Origin: Xanthomonas sp. 10-10
Lineage (GTDB): Bacteria; Pseudomonadota; Gammaproteobacteria; Xanthomonadales; Xanthomonadaceae
Length of the DNA stretch: 64,000 nucleotides
NCBI RefSeq assembly: GCF_040182365.1
Contig: NZ_CP144460.1
Span: 2,914,001 to 2,978,000 of the forward strand
Direction: 5' to 3'
Each line of letters starts with the position of its first letter. Within the stretch, counting starts at the first letter, position 1. A program made the translations under genes and the position numbers. The notes beneath the pieces are model-generated. The model was given only the letters and a program-made list of their open reading frames with translations. It ran no database searches and had not been told where the DNA came from. Positions 9,746 to 18,450 of this stretch are shown here, in pieces.

Positions 9746-9800
9746 TTCAACCCTAGCCGCCAACGATCCCACGATGGTGGCTGGGCAACCAGCACATTGC

Positions 9801-10109
9801 TTAGTCGACGTTCGGCGCTGGCGCCATCCCGCGCTGCACATGCGCTGCCAACCCAGCGGACGTCAACACTGCAAATTGCCGCTCATTGCGGTCTTCCACC
9901 CGAATCCAGCCCGGACCGGGCTGCCCATCCAGACTGGCACTGCCCAGCCAGGCCAGTGTTCGCAACAGCACGCTCATGCGCACGCCTAGCTGTTTGCACA
10001 GCCGCGCCAGCGACACGCCGTCGGGCGTGTCAGCCAGCGCGGTGAGCAACTGTGCTGTGAGCTGTGGATCAGCGGACAAGCACCGCTCCGATATCGCGCG
10101 GCGCCGCAT
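9801..10109 (-). CDS. Small winged-helix-like protein at the end of the formate dehydrogenase operon
   Basis: A 102-residue reading frame with a helix-turn-helix pattern in the first half (QLLTALADTPDGVSLARLC then QLGVRMSVLLRTLAWL) and a strand-rich end, as in small winged-helix proteins. I do not recognise the exact family. The ATG at 10109 overlaps the 3' end of the molybdoenzyme gene by 41 bp; a TTG at 10079 would overlap by only 11 bp and is an alternative start. Position as the last gene of the fdh operon suggests a regulatory or maturation accessory role; this is inference. Confidence 0.65.
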   Translation of the reverse strand: MRRRAISERCLSADPQLTAQLLTALADTPDGVSLARLCKQLGVRMSVLLRTLAWLGSASLDGQPGPGWIRVEDRNERQFAVLTSAGLAAHVQRGMAPAPNVD

Positions 10110-12417
10110 CGGCAGTCTCGGCGCGATGCGGCAGCACGATCACCGGAATCGACTTGGAGGTGGGCGTGCGCGCTTCGTCGGCGAAGCTGGACAGCGGCAC
10201 CAACGCGTTGGTTTCCGGGTAGTACGCCGCCAGGCAGCCACGCGGGATGTTGTAGTCCACCAGCAGGAAACGCCGCGCCTCGCGGCGTACGCCGTCCTCG
10301 CACAGGCTTTCCAGGTCCACCCAGTCGCCGGCCTTCATGTTCAGTGCCGCGATGTCGGCACCATTGATGAACAGCACGCGGCGCTCGCCGAACACACCGC
10401 GGTAGCGGTCGTCCAGGCCGTAGATGGTGGTGTTGTATTGGTCGTGCGAGCGCGTGGTGGCCAGCGTAAACACCATCTGATCGCCACGCGAACGCCGCGC
10501 ACGATGGATCGGGTTGTCGGTGGGCACCGCATGCGATTTGAACACCGCACGCTGTTCGGGCGTGATCCAGTTGCGGTCGCGCGCAGTGTTGGACAGGCGG
10601 AAGCCGCCCGGCGTGCGCACGCGCTGGTTGAAGTCGGCAAAGTCCGGGAACACCTGGGCGATCAGGTCGCGGATGCGATCGTAGTCGCCCACCAGCCAGC
10701 GCCAGCGGATCGCACTGCGCGCCCCCAGGGTGGCTTCGGCCATGCGCGCCACGATCGCCGGCTCGGACAGCAGGTCCGGCGAGGCTGGCGGATTGATGCC
10801 GGCCGACAGGTGCACCATGCTCATCGAGTCTTCCACCGTCACGCCCTGCGAGCCGGCGTCCTGGATATCGATTTCGGTACGCCCCAGGCACGGCAGGATC
10901 AGCGCATCGCGTCCATGTACCAGATGGCTGCGATTGAGCTTGGTGGTGACGTGGACGGTGAGCTTGCAGTTACGCAGCGCACGATGCGTGGCGTCGGTAT
11001 CCGGCGTGGCGGCGGCAAAGTTGCCGCCCATCGCGAAGAACACCTTGCCGCGCCCGTCCAGCATCGCTTCGATCGCGCCGACGGTGTCGAAGCCGTCTTC
11101 GCGTGGCGGCGCAAAGCCGAACACCGACTGCAGCTTGTCCAGGAATGCGGCCGGCGGTTTTTCGTAAATCATCATCGTGCGGTCGCCCTGCACGTTGCTG
11201 TGCCCGCGCACCGGGCACACGCCTGCGCCGGGACGACCCAGGTGGCCGCGCAGCAGCAGCAGGTTGGTGATCATGTGGATGGTGGCCACCGAGTGCTTGT
11301 GCTGGGTGATGCCCATGCCCCAGCAGGCGATCACGCGCTCGGCCTTCAGATAGATCTCGCCGGCCTTGCGCAGCGCCGCCTCGTCCAGACCGGACTCTTC
11401 GACGATGGTGCTCCAGCTTTCTGCATGCACATCGGCAGCGAATGCCTCGAAATTGGCAGTGTGCTCGGCGATGAAATCCAGATCCAGCAGACGCGGCGTG
11501 CCGTCGCGCTGGGCCTGCGCATCGCGCTCCAGCACATGCTTGATGATGCCCTTCAATGCCGCCAGGTCGCCGCCGATCTTGAGCTGGAAATAATCCGAGG
11601 CGATGCGGGTGGAGCCGTTGTGCAGCATCTCCAGCTTGTCCTGCGGGTCGGCGAACTTCTCCAGCCCGCGCTCGCGCAGCGGATTGAACGCCGCAATCGC
11701 CGCGCCGCGCTTGGAGGCCTGGCGCAACTCGCCGAGCATGCGCGGGTGATTGGTGCCGGGATTCTGGCCGAAGATGAAGATGGCATCGGCCAGTTCGAAA
11801 TCGTGCAGCGACACCGTGCCCTTGCCCACGCCGATCTGCGAACGCAGCGCGGTGCCGGACGGTTCGTGGCACATGTTGGAGCAGTCCGGGAAGTTGTTGG
11901 TGCCGAATTCGCGCACGAACAATTGATACAAAAACGCCGCTTCGTTGCTGGTACGCCCGGACGTGTAGAAGATCGCCTCGTCCGGCGTCGCCAGTCCGTT
12001 GAGATGGCCGGCGATCTGCGCAAACGCGTCGTCCCAGCTCACCGGCACGTAGTGGTCGGTGGCGGCGTCGTAGCGCATCGGCTGGGTCAGCCGGCCCTGC
12101 CCTTCCAGCCAGTAGTCGCTGTACTGCGACAACAGGCTGACGCTGTGCGAGGCGAACAGTTCCGGCCCGGCGCGGCGCGCGGTGGATTCAGCGGCCACGG
12201 CCTTGGCGCCGTTTTCGCAGAATTCGAAGGTGGAGGTATGGTCGCGATCCGGCCAGGCGCAGCCCGGGCAATCGAAGCCGTCCGGCTGGTTGGCGTGCAG
12301 CAGCGTCTTGGCGCCCTGCACCGCGATGTCCTGTTCCATCAGGTGCTTGGCCACCGAGCGCAATGCGCCCCAGCCGCCCGCGGGATTGTCGTACTGCTTG
12401 ATGGTTTTCTTGCTCAT
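10069..12417 (-). CDS. FdhF/YdeP family molybdopterin oxidoreductase (formate dehydrogenase-like alpha subunit)
   Basis: This 782-residue single-subunit molybdopterin enzyme has an N-terminal cysteine segment GFDCPGCAWPD, the YdeP-type replacement for a full ferredoxin-like cluster site, then the molybdopterin-binding core (SWDDAFAQIAGHL; TSGRTSNEAAFLYQ; NMCHEPSG; FGQNPGTNHPR) and the C-terminal dinucleotide-binding domain (RSHDQYNTTIYG; YNIPRGCLAAYYPE). I start it at 12417, where ATGA overlaps the stop of fdhD; the frame continues upstream but only as antisense of fdhD. FdhD sulfurates the Mo cofactor of such enzymes and the OFA transporter heads the operon, so formate oxidation is the likely activity. 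Substrate is not proven; YdeP itself is linked to acid resistance. Confidence 0.92.
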   Translation of the reverse strand: MSKKTIKQYDNPAGGWGALRSVAKHLMEQDIAVQGAKTLLHANQPDGFDCPGCAWPDRDHTSTFEFCENGAKAVAAESTARRAGPELFASHSVSLLSQYSDYWLEGQGRLTQPMRYDAATDHYVPVSWDDAFAQIAGHLNGLATPDEAIFYTSGRTSNEAAFLYQLFVREFGTNNFPDCSNMCHEPSGTALRSQIGVGKGTVSLHDFELADAIFIFGQNPGTNHPRMLGELRQASKRGAAIAAFNPLRERGLEKFADPQDKLEMLHNGSTRIASDYFQLKIGGDLAALKGIIKHVLERDAQAQRDGTPRLLDLDFIAEHTANFEAFAADVHAESWSTIVEESGLDEAALRKAGEIYLKAERVIACWGMGITQHKHSVATIHMITNLLLLRGHLGRPGAGVCPVRGHSNVQGDRTMMIYEKPPAAFLDKLQSVFGFAPPREDGFDTVGAIEAMLDGRGKVFFAMGGNFAAATPDTDATHRALRNCKLTVHVTTKLNRSHLVHGRDALILPCLGRTEIDIQDAGSQGVTVEDSMSMVHLSAGINPPASPDLLSEPAIVARMAEATLGARSAIRWRWLVGDYDRIRDLIAQVFPDFADFNQRVRTPGGFRLSNTARDRNWITPEQRAVFKSHAVPTDNPIHRARRSRGDQMVFTLATTRSHDQYNTTIYGLDDRYRGVFGERRVLFINGADIAALNMKAGDWVDLESLCEDGVRREARRFLLVDYNIPRGCLAAYYPETNALVPLSSFADEARTPTSKSIPVIVLPHRAETADAAPRDIGAVLVR

Positions 12418-13259
12418 GCGGGCTCTCCCACGGCAACGCCCAGATCCAGGCGTTGTGGATGGCTGTAAACGACACAATCGTGATTGCGGGCAAACCCGAT
12501 CAGGGTCAGTCCCGCGCTGTCGGCCAGGTTGATCGCCAGCGCGGTCGGCGCGGAAATCGCTGCCAGCAGCGGAATCCGGGCCTGCGCGGCTTTCATGGCC
12601 ATTTCGTAACTGGCGCGGCTGGTGACCACCGCAAACCCTTGCGATGCATCGATGCGCGCGCGCGCCAATGCACCGATCAATTTGTCCAGGGCGTTGTGGC
12701 GCCCGACGTCTTCGCGCACGAGCTGCACCACCCCGTGCGCATCGGCCCAGCCGGCCGCATGCACCGCGCCGGTCTGCGCGGCAATCGGCTGCTGCGCATG
12801 CAACGCGTCCAGCGCACGCGCCAATGCATCGGCATCGATCTGCAGCGTCGACTGCAGCCGCGGCGGCACGCGCAGCACCGCCTCGATCGATTCGTTGCCG
12901 CACACGCCGCAACCGCTGCGTCCATCCAGGTTGCGCCGCCGCTGATCCAACGCGGCCGCGCGCTCGGGCGGGATTTCGATCTGCAACGAAGCGCCTTCCA
13001 GAAAGGTTTCCACCGCGACCACGCGCAGGTCCTGCGCATGGTTAACGATGCCCTCGCTCAATGAGAAGCCGAGCGCGAAATCCTCCAGGTCCTCCGGCGT
13101 GGCCATCATCACCGCGAACGGCACCTGGTTATAGATCAGGGCAACCGGCATTTCGGCCGCCACCATGTCCTGCACCGTGGCACCGCGACCGCCACGGTGG
13201 CGCACCACCGTGCGCACCACACTACCGGGGCGCACTGCGCGGGAAGACGGACTGGTCAT
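12414..13259 (-). CDS. fdhD: FdhD, sulfurtransferase for formate dehydrogenase activation
   Basis: This 281-residue FdhD-family protein has the family features FALGFSLSEGIV near residue 65-75, the C-x-x-C pair in GRSGCGVCGNES, and the conserved VREDVGRHNALDKLIG and TSRASYEMAMKAA segments. FdhD passes sulfur from IscS to the bis-MGD cofactor of formate dehydrogenases. It lies 6 nt downstream of the transporter gene and overlaps the molybdoenzyme gene by ATGA. The Arg/Ala-rich N-terminus (RTVVRHRGGRG) is slightly long but normal for the group. Confidence 0.95.
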   Translation of the reverse strand: MTSPSSRAVRPGSVVRTVVRHRGGRGATVQDMVAAEMPVALIYNQVPFAVMMATPEDLEDFALGFSLSEGIVNHAQDLRVVAVETFLEGASLQIEIPPERAAALDQRRRNLDGRSGCGVCGNESIEAVLRVPPRLQSTLQIDADALARALDALHAQQPIAAQTGAVHAAGWADAHGVVQLVREDVGRHNALDKLIGALARARIDASQGFAVVTSRASYEMAMKAAQARIPLLAAISAPTALAINLADSAGLTLIGFARNHDCVVYSHPQRLDLGVAVGEPA

Positions 13260-13265
13260 CTCACC

Positions 13266-14945
13266 TCAATGGAACAGCACGAAGGCTTTCTGCAGCGTCA
13301 CCCAGATACCGAACGCCATCGGGATGCCGACCGCCAGCCAAGCGAACGCGACCAGCGCGGGATTGCCGCCATGCCCGATGCGCGCCATCTGTTCCGGCGG
13401 CAGCACCGCATGCCCGCTGCGGTCGACCTTCTCGTGCGCCAGCTGCTTTTCGCGTGCCAGTTCTTCCGGCGTCATGAAATGACGCGCGGCCACCGGGCGC
13501 ACCAACAGATTGCAGATCAGGCCGAGCACGAGCATGCCGGCGAGGATGTACATGGTGGTGTTGTAGACCTGTGACGGCGGGCTGCCGTGCGCCAGCTGGT
13601 ACTCGCGCATGTACCCCACTACCACCGGGCCCAGGATGCCGGCGGTGGCCCAGGCGGTCAGCAGACGGCCATGGATGGCGCCCACCATCTGGGTGCCGAA
13701 CAGGTCGGCCAGATACGCCGGAATGGTGGCGAAGCCGCCGCCATACATCGACAGGATGATGCAGAAGATGCCCACGAACAGCGCAATGCCGCCCACGCCA
13801 CCGGCCGACGGCGCCGCCGCATACAGGCAGATGCCCAGCACGAAGAACAGCGTATAGGTGTTCTTGCGGCCGAGCTTGTCGGACATGCTGGCCCAGAAGA
13901 AACGGCCGCCGATGTTGAACAGGCTGAGCAGGCCGGTGAAGCCGGCCGCGATCGCCGCGATGCTGGCCAGCTGGGTCGGATCCAGGCTGCCGAAGCCGAT
14001 ATCCACGCCGATCAGGCGGCCGCCGAACACTTCCTGCAGCATCGGCGAGGACATGCCGATCACGCCGATACCGGCCGAGACGTTCAGGCACAACACGCCC
14101 CACAACAGCCAGAACTGCGGGATGCCCCAGACCTTTTTCACGTGCACGTGATTGGCGGTGATCATGGCGTTGTTGCTGGCTACCGGCGCGGTCCAGCCGG
14201 CGGGCGTCCAGCCGCTCGGCGGCACGCGGTAACCGAAGGCGCCGGCCATCATGAACACGAAATACAGCGCAGCCATCACCAGGAAGGTTTCCATCACGCC
14301 CACCGAGGTCGGCGTGGCGAAGTGGCGCATCAGCGCATCGGCCAGCGGGCTGCCGATCATCGCGCCGCCACCGAAGCCCATGATGGCCATGCCGGTCGCC
14401 ATGCCGCGGCGGTCCGGGAACCATTTGATCAGGGTGGACACCGGCGAGATGTAGCCCAGACCCAGACCGATGCCGCCGATCACGCCCGAGCCCAGCCACA
14501 GCATCCAGATCTGATGGAAGTGGATGCCGGCTGCCGAGATCACCAGGCCGCCGCACCAGCACAGCGCCGAGACCACGCCGGCCTTGCGCGGACCGGCGCG
14601 TTCCAGCCAGCCGCCCCAGATCGCCGCCGAACAGCCCAGCAGCACGAAGAACAGCGTGTACATCCACTGCAGCTCGCTGATCTTCCAGTCGCAGGTGGTC
14701 GCCACCATGCGCGCGAACAGGCCCATGTCGGCCGGACACGCGATCGACTCGGTGATGCCCAGCGCCTTGGACAACGGCAGCCAGAACACACTGAAGCCAT
14801 AGGCCATGCCGATGCACAGGTGGATCGCCAATGCAGCCGGCGGCACCAGCCAACGATTGAACCCCGGACGCGCAACGATGCGCTCCTTGGACAGCAGACC
14901 GGCGTCAGCGCCGCTGGCTGTCGCCACGGTGGACCCTTGCGTCAT
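13266..14945 (-). CDS. OFA family MFS transporter (oxalate/formate antiporter-like)
   Basis: A 559-residue membrane protein with 12 predicted segments plus a hydrophilic C-terminal extension (about 500-530) and a last segment (AFAWLAVGIPMAFGIWVTL). The long cytosolic N-terminus, WLVPPAALAIHLCIGMAYGFSVFW and IGLGLGYISPVSTLIKWFPD are typical of the oxalate/formate antiporter family. Two ATGs compete: 14951 and 14945. GGGGGA sits about 8 nt before 14945 but almost touches 14951, so I chose 14945. As first gene of the fdhD-molybdoenzyme operon it probably moves formate or a related carboxylate. Confidence 0.9.
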   Translation of the reverse strand: MTQGSTVATASGADAGLLSKERIVARPGFNRWLVPPAALAIHLCIGMAYGFSVFWLPLSKALGITESIACPADMGLFARMVATTCDWKISELQWMYTLFFVLLGCSAAIWGGWLERAGPRKAGVVSALCWCGGLVISAAGIHFHQIWMLWLGSGVIGGIGLGLGYISPVSTLIKWFPDRRGMATGMAIMGFGGGAMIGSPLADALMRHFATPTSVGVMETFLVMAALYFVFMMAGAFGYRVPPSGWTPAGWTAPVASNNAMITANHVHVKKVWGIPQFWLLWGVLCLNVSAGIGVIGMSSPMLQEVFGGRLIGVDIGFGSLDPTQLASIAAIAAGFTGLLSLFNIGGRFFWASMSDKLGRKNTYTLFFVLGICLYAAAPSAGGVGGIALFVGIFCIILSMYGGGFATIPAYLADLFGTQMVGAIHGRLLTAWATAGILGPVVVGYMREYQLAHGSPPSQVYNTTMYILAGMLVLGLICNLLVRPVAARHFMTPEELAREKQLAHEKVDRSGHAVLPPEQMARIGHGGNPALVAFAWLAVGIPMAFGIWVTLQKAFVLFH

Positions 14946-14951
14946 TCCCAT

Positions 14952-15315
14952 TTCCCCCAAATAAAAGTGCGATGAACTGCGATGAATACGATTGACGGCT
15001 GCGATGGAGTGGCGTGCTGCGATCAGGCCGGCGACAACAATCAGCCCCGACGGGCGCCGGTCTGGCGCATCATCGGCGATCCTCGCGTCATTGCAATGCT
15101 CGGCATCGCCTCGCAGCGTTCCATCGCGCTGCCACAGCCGCGCCACGCAAGCCTTCCTTGACGTTAGCGGCAGGCCTTGCGACTAATTGACTAGTTCTTA
15201 TGGACTAGATCGCGCGCCCCGCCCGGCCCGGCTGGTGCGGTGCCGCGGTCGGCCAGGGTGACCGCCACCGCACAGGCTGCCGTAGAGTCGTGGCATCCAT
15301 GTCACGAAGACCGCG
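14952..15315. other. Divergent intergenic region between transporter and aminotransferase genes
   Basis: About 364 bp with no credible gene. It must hold the promoter of the leftward fdh operon and of the rightward aminotransferase gene. The only pattern I noticed is GACTA repeated at 15181, 15189 and 15203 in a locally AT-richer stretch. No operator can be named. Confidence 0.5.
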
Positions 15316-16668
15316 ATGCACGACCACCCTTCGCACGATACCGCCGGCGCGCTGGCGGCGACGCCGCAGCTGGATGCATTCTGGATGCCGTTCACCGCCA
15401 ACCGCCAGTTCAAGGCGCGTCCTCGCCTGCTCGCCTCCGCCGCGGGCATGCATTACCGCGATGTCGACGGCCGGCAGATCCTGGATGGCACCGCCGGCCT
15501 GTGGTGCTGCAATGCCGGACATGCGCGCGAGCGCATCGTGGCGGCGATTCGCGCACAGGCCGGCACGCTGGATTTCGCCCCGACCTTCCAGATGGGCTCC
15601 CCGCTACCGTTCGAACTGGCACAACGCCTGGCCGCCATCGCACCGCCCGGCCTGGGCCATGTGTTCTTCACCAACTCCGGCTCGGAGGCGGTGGATAGCG
15701 CGATGAAGATCGTGCTGGCCTACCACCGCCTGCGCGGCGAAGGCCAGCGCACCCGTTTCATCGGCCGCGAGAAGGCGTACCACGGGGTCGGCTTCGGCGG
15801 CATGTCGATCGGCGGGCTGCCCAACAACCGTAAGTGGTTCGGCCCGCTGCTGGCCGGCACCGACCATCTGCGCCACACCCTGGACCTGCAGCGCAACGCC
15901 TACTGTCGGGGGCTGCCGGCGCACGGCGCTGAACTGGCCGACGACCTGGAGCGGCTGATCACCCTGCACGACGCCTCCACCATCGCCGCGGTGTTCGTCG
16001 AACCGGTGTCCGGCTCGGCCGGGGTGATCCTGCCGCCGGACGGCTACCTGCAACGGCTGCGCGCCATCTGCGACCGCCACGGCATCATCCTGGTGTTCGA
16101 CGAGGTGATCACCGGCTTCGGCCGCGTGGGCGAGGCGTTTGCCGCGCAGCGCTTCGGCGTCACGCCCGACATCATCACCGCCGCCAAAGGGCTGACCAGC
16201 GGCACGGTGCCGATGGGCGCGGTGCTGGTGGCCGATGCGATCCATGACGCCTTCATGCACGGGCCGCAAAACGCCATCGAGTTGTTTCATGGCTATACCT
16301 ACTCCGGCCATCCGCTGGCCTGCGCGGCCGCGATTGCGACCCTGGACACCTATGCCGAGGAAGGGTTGTTTTCGCGTGCGATCACGCTGGGGCCGCAGTG
16401 GGAAGACGCGCTGCACAGCTTGCGCGGGCTGCCGCACGTGATCGATATCCGCAACATCGGCCTGATCGGTGCGATCGAGCTGGCGCCACGCGATGGCGCG
16501 CCCGGCGCACGCGGCTATGAGGTCTTCGAGCGCTGCTTCCACGACGGCGGCCTGCTGGTGCGCGTCACCGGCGATGTGATCGCACTGTCGCCACCGTTGA
16601 TCGTCACCGCCGAGCAGATCGGGCAGATGGTCGAGATCCTGGCCGGCATCCTGCGCCAGGTGGACTAG
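15316..16668 (+). CDS. Class III PLP-dependent aminotransferase (omega-amino acid type)
   Basis: A 450-residue fold-type I, class III aminotransferase. It shows HYRDVDGRQILDGTAGLWC near the start, FTNSGSEAVDSAMK for cofactor phosphate binding, the VFDEVITGFGRVGE segment containing the cofactor-nitrogen Asp, and the Schiff-base lysine in TAAKGLTSGTVPMGA, followed by FHGYTYSGHPLACAA. Length and motifs match the omega-amino acid:pyruvate group, whose members use beta-alanine, GABA or putrescine-like donors. It stands alone, though the polyamine cluster 10 kb away makes a role in amine breakdown plausible. The ATG at 15316 aligns with family starts. Confidence 0.9.
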   Translation: MHDHPSHDTAGALAATPQLDAFWMPFTANRQFKARPRLLASAAGMHYRDVDGRQILDGTAGLWCCNAGHARERIVAAIRAQAGTLDFAPTFQMGSPLPFELAQRLAAIAPPGLGHVFFTNSGSEAVDSAMKIVLAYHRLRGEGQRTRFIGREKAYHGVGFGGMSIGGLPNNRKWFGPLLAGTDHLRHTLDLQRNAYCRGLPAHGAELADDLERLITLHDASTIAAVFVEPVSGSAGVILPPDGYLQRLRAICDRHGIILVFDEVITGFGRVGEAFAAQRFGVTPDIITAAKGLTSGTVPMGAVLVADAIHDAFMHGPQNAIELFHGYTYSGHPLACAAAIATLDTYAEEGLFSRAITLGPQWEDALHSLRGLPHVIDIRNIGLIGAIELAPRDGAPGARGYEVFERCFHDGGLLVRVTGDVIALSPPLIVTAEQIGQMVEILAGILRQVD

Positions 16669-16904
16669 TGCGGCGGCCGGCAGGAGTGCGCTGCAGCCGG
16701 TGACAGGCGGTCACTGATCGAGGCCGCATGGCCGCGTCGCACTGGCTCCCGGCACACGCGCCGATTTGCTGGCCAGCCCCACCGCGGCGCGTCGAGGCCG
16801 CGCCCGACGTCGCTCGCGTGTCACGGCGCGGGTACCACGTCAAGCGCGCAAAGCCGGAGCAGGCTCTCTACAATGCCGGCCCCGTACTCCCCCGCAGTTG
16901 CCAC

Positions 16905-17759
16905 ATGAACCTCGTTGTCAAAGAAGAACTCAAGGCCTACATCGACCCGCTGACCCCCGACGAGCACGAGGCGCTGGAGCGCAGCCTGCTGGCCGAAGGC
17001 TGTCGCGATGCCTTGGTGTTGTGGGGCGATGTACTGGTGGACGGCCACAACCGCTACGGCATCTGTCAAAAGCACGGGCTGCCGTTCCAGACCGTGCAGA
17101 ACCCGCGCTTTACCTCGATGCAGGACGTGCACCTGTGGATGATCGAACAGCATCTTGGCCGGCGCAGCGTGTCGGACTTCCAGCGCGGCGTACTGGCGCT
17201 GCGCAAGCGCGAGATCCTGGCCGCACGCCAGCGCAGCCAGCGCGACGCCGATGCCGCCGCCGAAGCGCCGGTGGTGGACGCCGAACAAGCCGACACCGGC
17301 CTGGACGACAGCGCGGCCCGTGTGGCCGACGACACCGACAGCCCACCGTGGGAGGAAACCTCCACCCCGGTGAGCCGCGCCGAGCTGGCACGCGAAGCGC
17401 GCCTGAGCAGCAACCAGGTGGTGATGATCGAGCGCATCCACAAACAGGCCGCACCGGAAGTGGTGCAGGCAGTGAAGGCCGGTGAGATCTCGATCAGCGC
17501 CGCGGCCGCCGTGGCCACCTTGTCGGAAGACGAACAGCGCGCCGCCGCGCAGGCCGGCAAGGCCGAACTCAAGCAGGCCGCCAAGCGCGTGCGCGACGCC
17601 AAGCGCAAGCCCAAGCCGGACGAGGCCGAAGGCGGCGAAGCCGAGCGCCGCGACGTCAAGGCCTTGCAGCGCCGCGTCACCGAACTGGAAAACGAAAACG
17701 CCGCGTTGCAGGCCAAGGTAACGGCATTGCAGGCGCAGCTGGAGCGCCTGCGCGGCTGA
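16905..17759 (+). CDS. ParB-like protein with C-terminal coiled coil
   Basis: A 284-residue protein. Residues about 1-65 resemble the ParB/sulfiredoxin-like N domain (DVLVDGHNRYGICQKHGLPF). A helix-turn-helix-like stretch follows at about 160-205 (SRAELAREARLSSNQVVMIE then APEVVQAVKAGEISIS), as in the ParB central domain, separated from the first part by an acidic low-complexity linker (about 115-155). The last 50 residues form a leucine-heptad coiled coil (VTELENENAALQAKVTALQA). The ATG at 16905 precedes the first conserved strand; a longer frame reaches 16728 without support. No ParA adjoins, so it is more likely a solitary DNA-binding ParB relative than the chromosome partition protein. 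A 152-bp repeat begins inside its last codons. Confidence 0.8.
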   Translation: MNLVVKEELKAYIDPLTPDEHEALERSLLAEGCRDALVLWGDVLVDGHNRYGICQKHGLPFQTVQNPRFTSMQDVHLWMIEQHLGRRSVSDFQRGVLALRKREILAARQRSQRDADAAAEAPVVDAEQADTGLDDSAARVADDTDSPPWEETSTPVSRAELAREARLSSNQVVMIERIHKQAAPEVVQAVKAGEISISAAAAVATLSEDEQRAAAQAGKAELKQAAKRVRDAKRKPKPDEAEGGEAERRDVKALQRRVTELENENAALQAKVTALQAQLERLRG

Positions 17760-18330
17760 GCGCGCGCCCACCGGCCAACCGCATCCCGTGGGAGCGCACC
17801 TGGGCGCGACAGGCAGTCCCGATAAAGCCCCTCGCTCCCAGGTGCGCTCCTACAACGGCAAGAGTCTCGTGGTCGCTCCGTTGCAAGCGCAGCGATTACA
17901 TCTGTGCGGCTGAGCACGCCCCCGCCCGCCAACCGCATCCCGGAGGAGCGCACCTGGGCGCGACAGGCAGTCCCGATAAAGCCCCTCGCGCCCAGGTGCG
18001 CTCCTACAACGGCAAGAGTCTCGTGGTCGTTCCGTTGCAAGCGCAGCGATTACACCTGTGCGGCTGAGCGCCCCCTCCCGCCAACCGCATCCCGTAGGAG
18101 CGCACCTGGGCGCGATAGGCAGTACCGATAAAGCCCCTCGCGCCCGGGTGCGCTCCTACAACGGCAAGAGTCTCGTGGTCGTTCCGTTGCAAGCGCAGCG
18201 ATTACACCTGTGCGGCTGAGCGCCCCCTCCCGCCAACCGCATCCCGTAGGAGCGCACCTGGGCGCGACAGGCAGTCCCGATAAAGCCCCTCGCGCCCGGG
18301 TGCGCTCCTACAAAGGCAACAGATACCTGC
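17747..18330. repeat. Four tandem ~152-bp repeats, each with a long GTAGGAGCGC palindrome
   Basis: Units start near 17750, 17905, 18058 and 18210 with CCTGYGCGGCTGAGCGC, so the first unit includes the stop codon of the ParB-like gene. Each contains a palindrome with arms GTAGGAGCGCACCTGGGCGC and complement around CAGTCCCGATAAAG (17788-17853, 17942-18007, 18094-18159, 18246-18311), followed by CGGCAAGAGTCTCGTGGTCG and a constant tail. The fourth copy is truncated. The same palindrome class recurs at 41.3-41.7 kb. Confidence 0.85.
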
Positions 18331-18450
18331 TCGCCCCGTTGCGAGCGCAGCTGGAGCACAGGCACAGGATGCTCGGCCACCACCAACCGCGTGCGACCGC
18401 GCCATCTGCCGTGGACATGCCCTGGTCAAACGACTGGGTACACTTCGGGG

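Noticed and set aside
10069..12417. Selenocysteine in the formate dehydrogenase-like enzyme
   Set aside because: No in-frame TGA occurs in the 782-codon frame; the YdeP-type family works without it.
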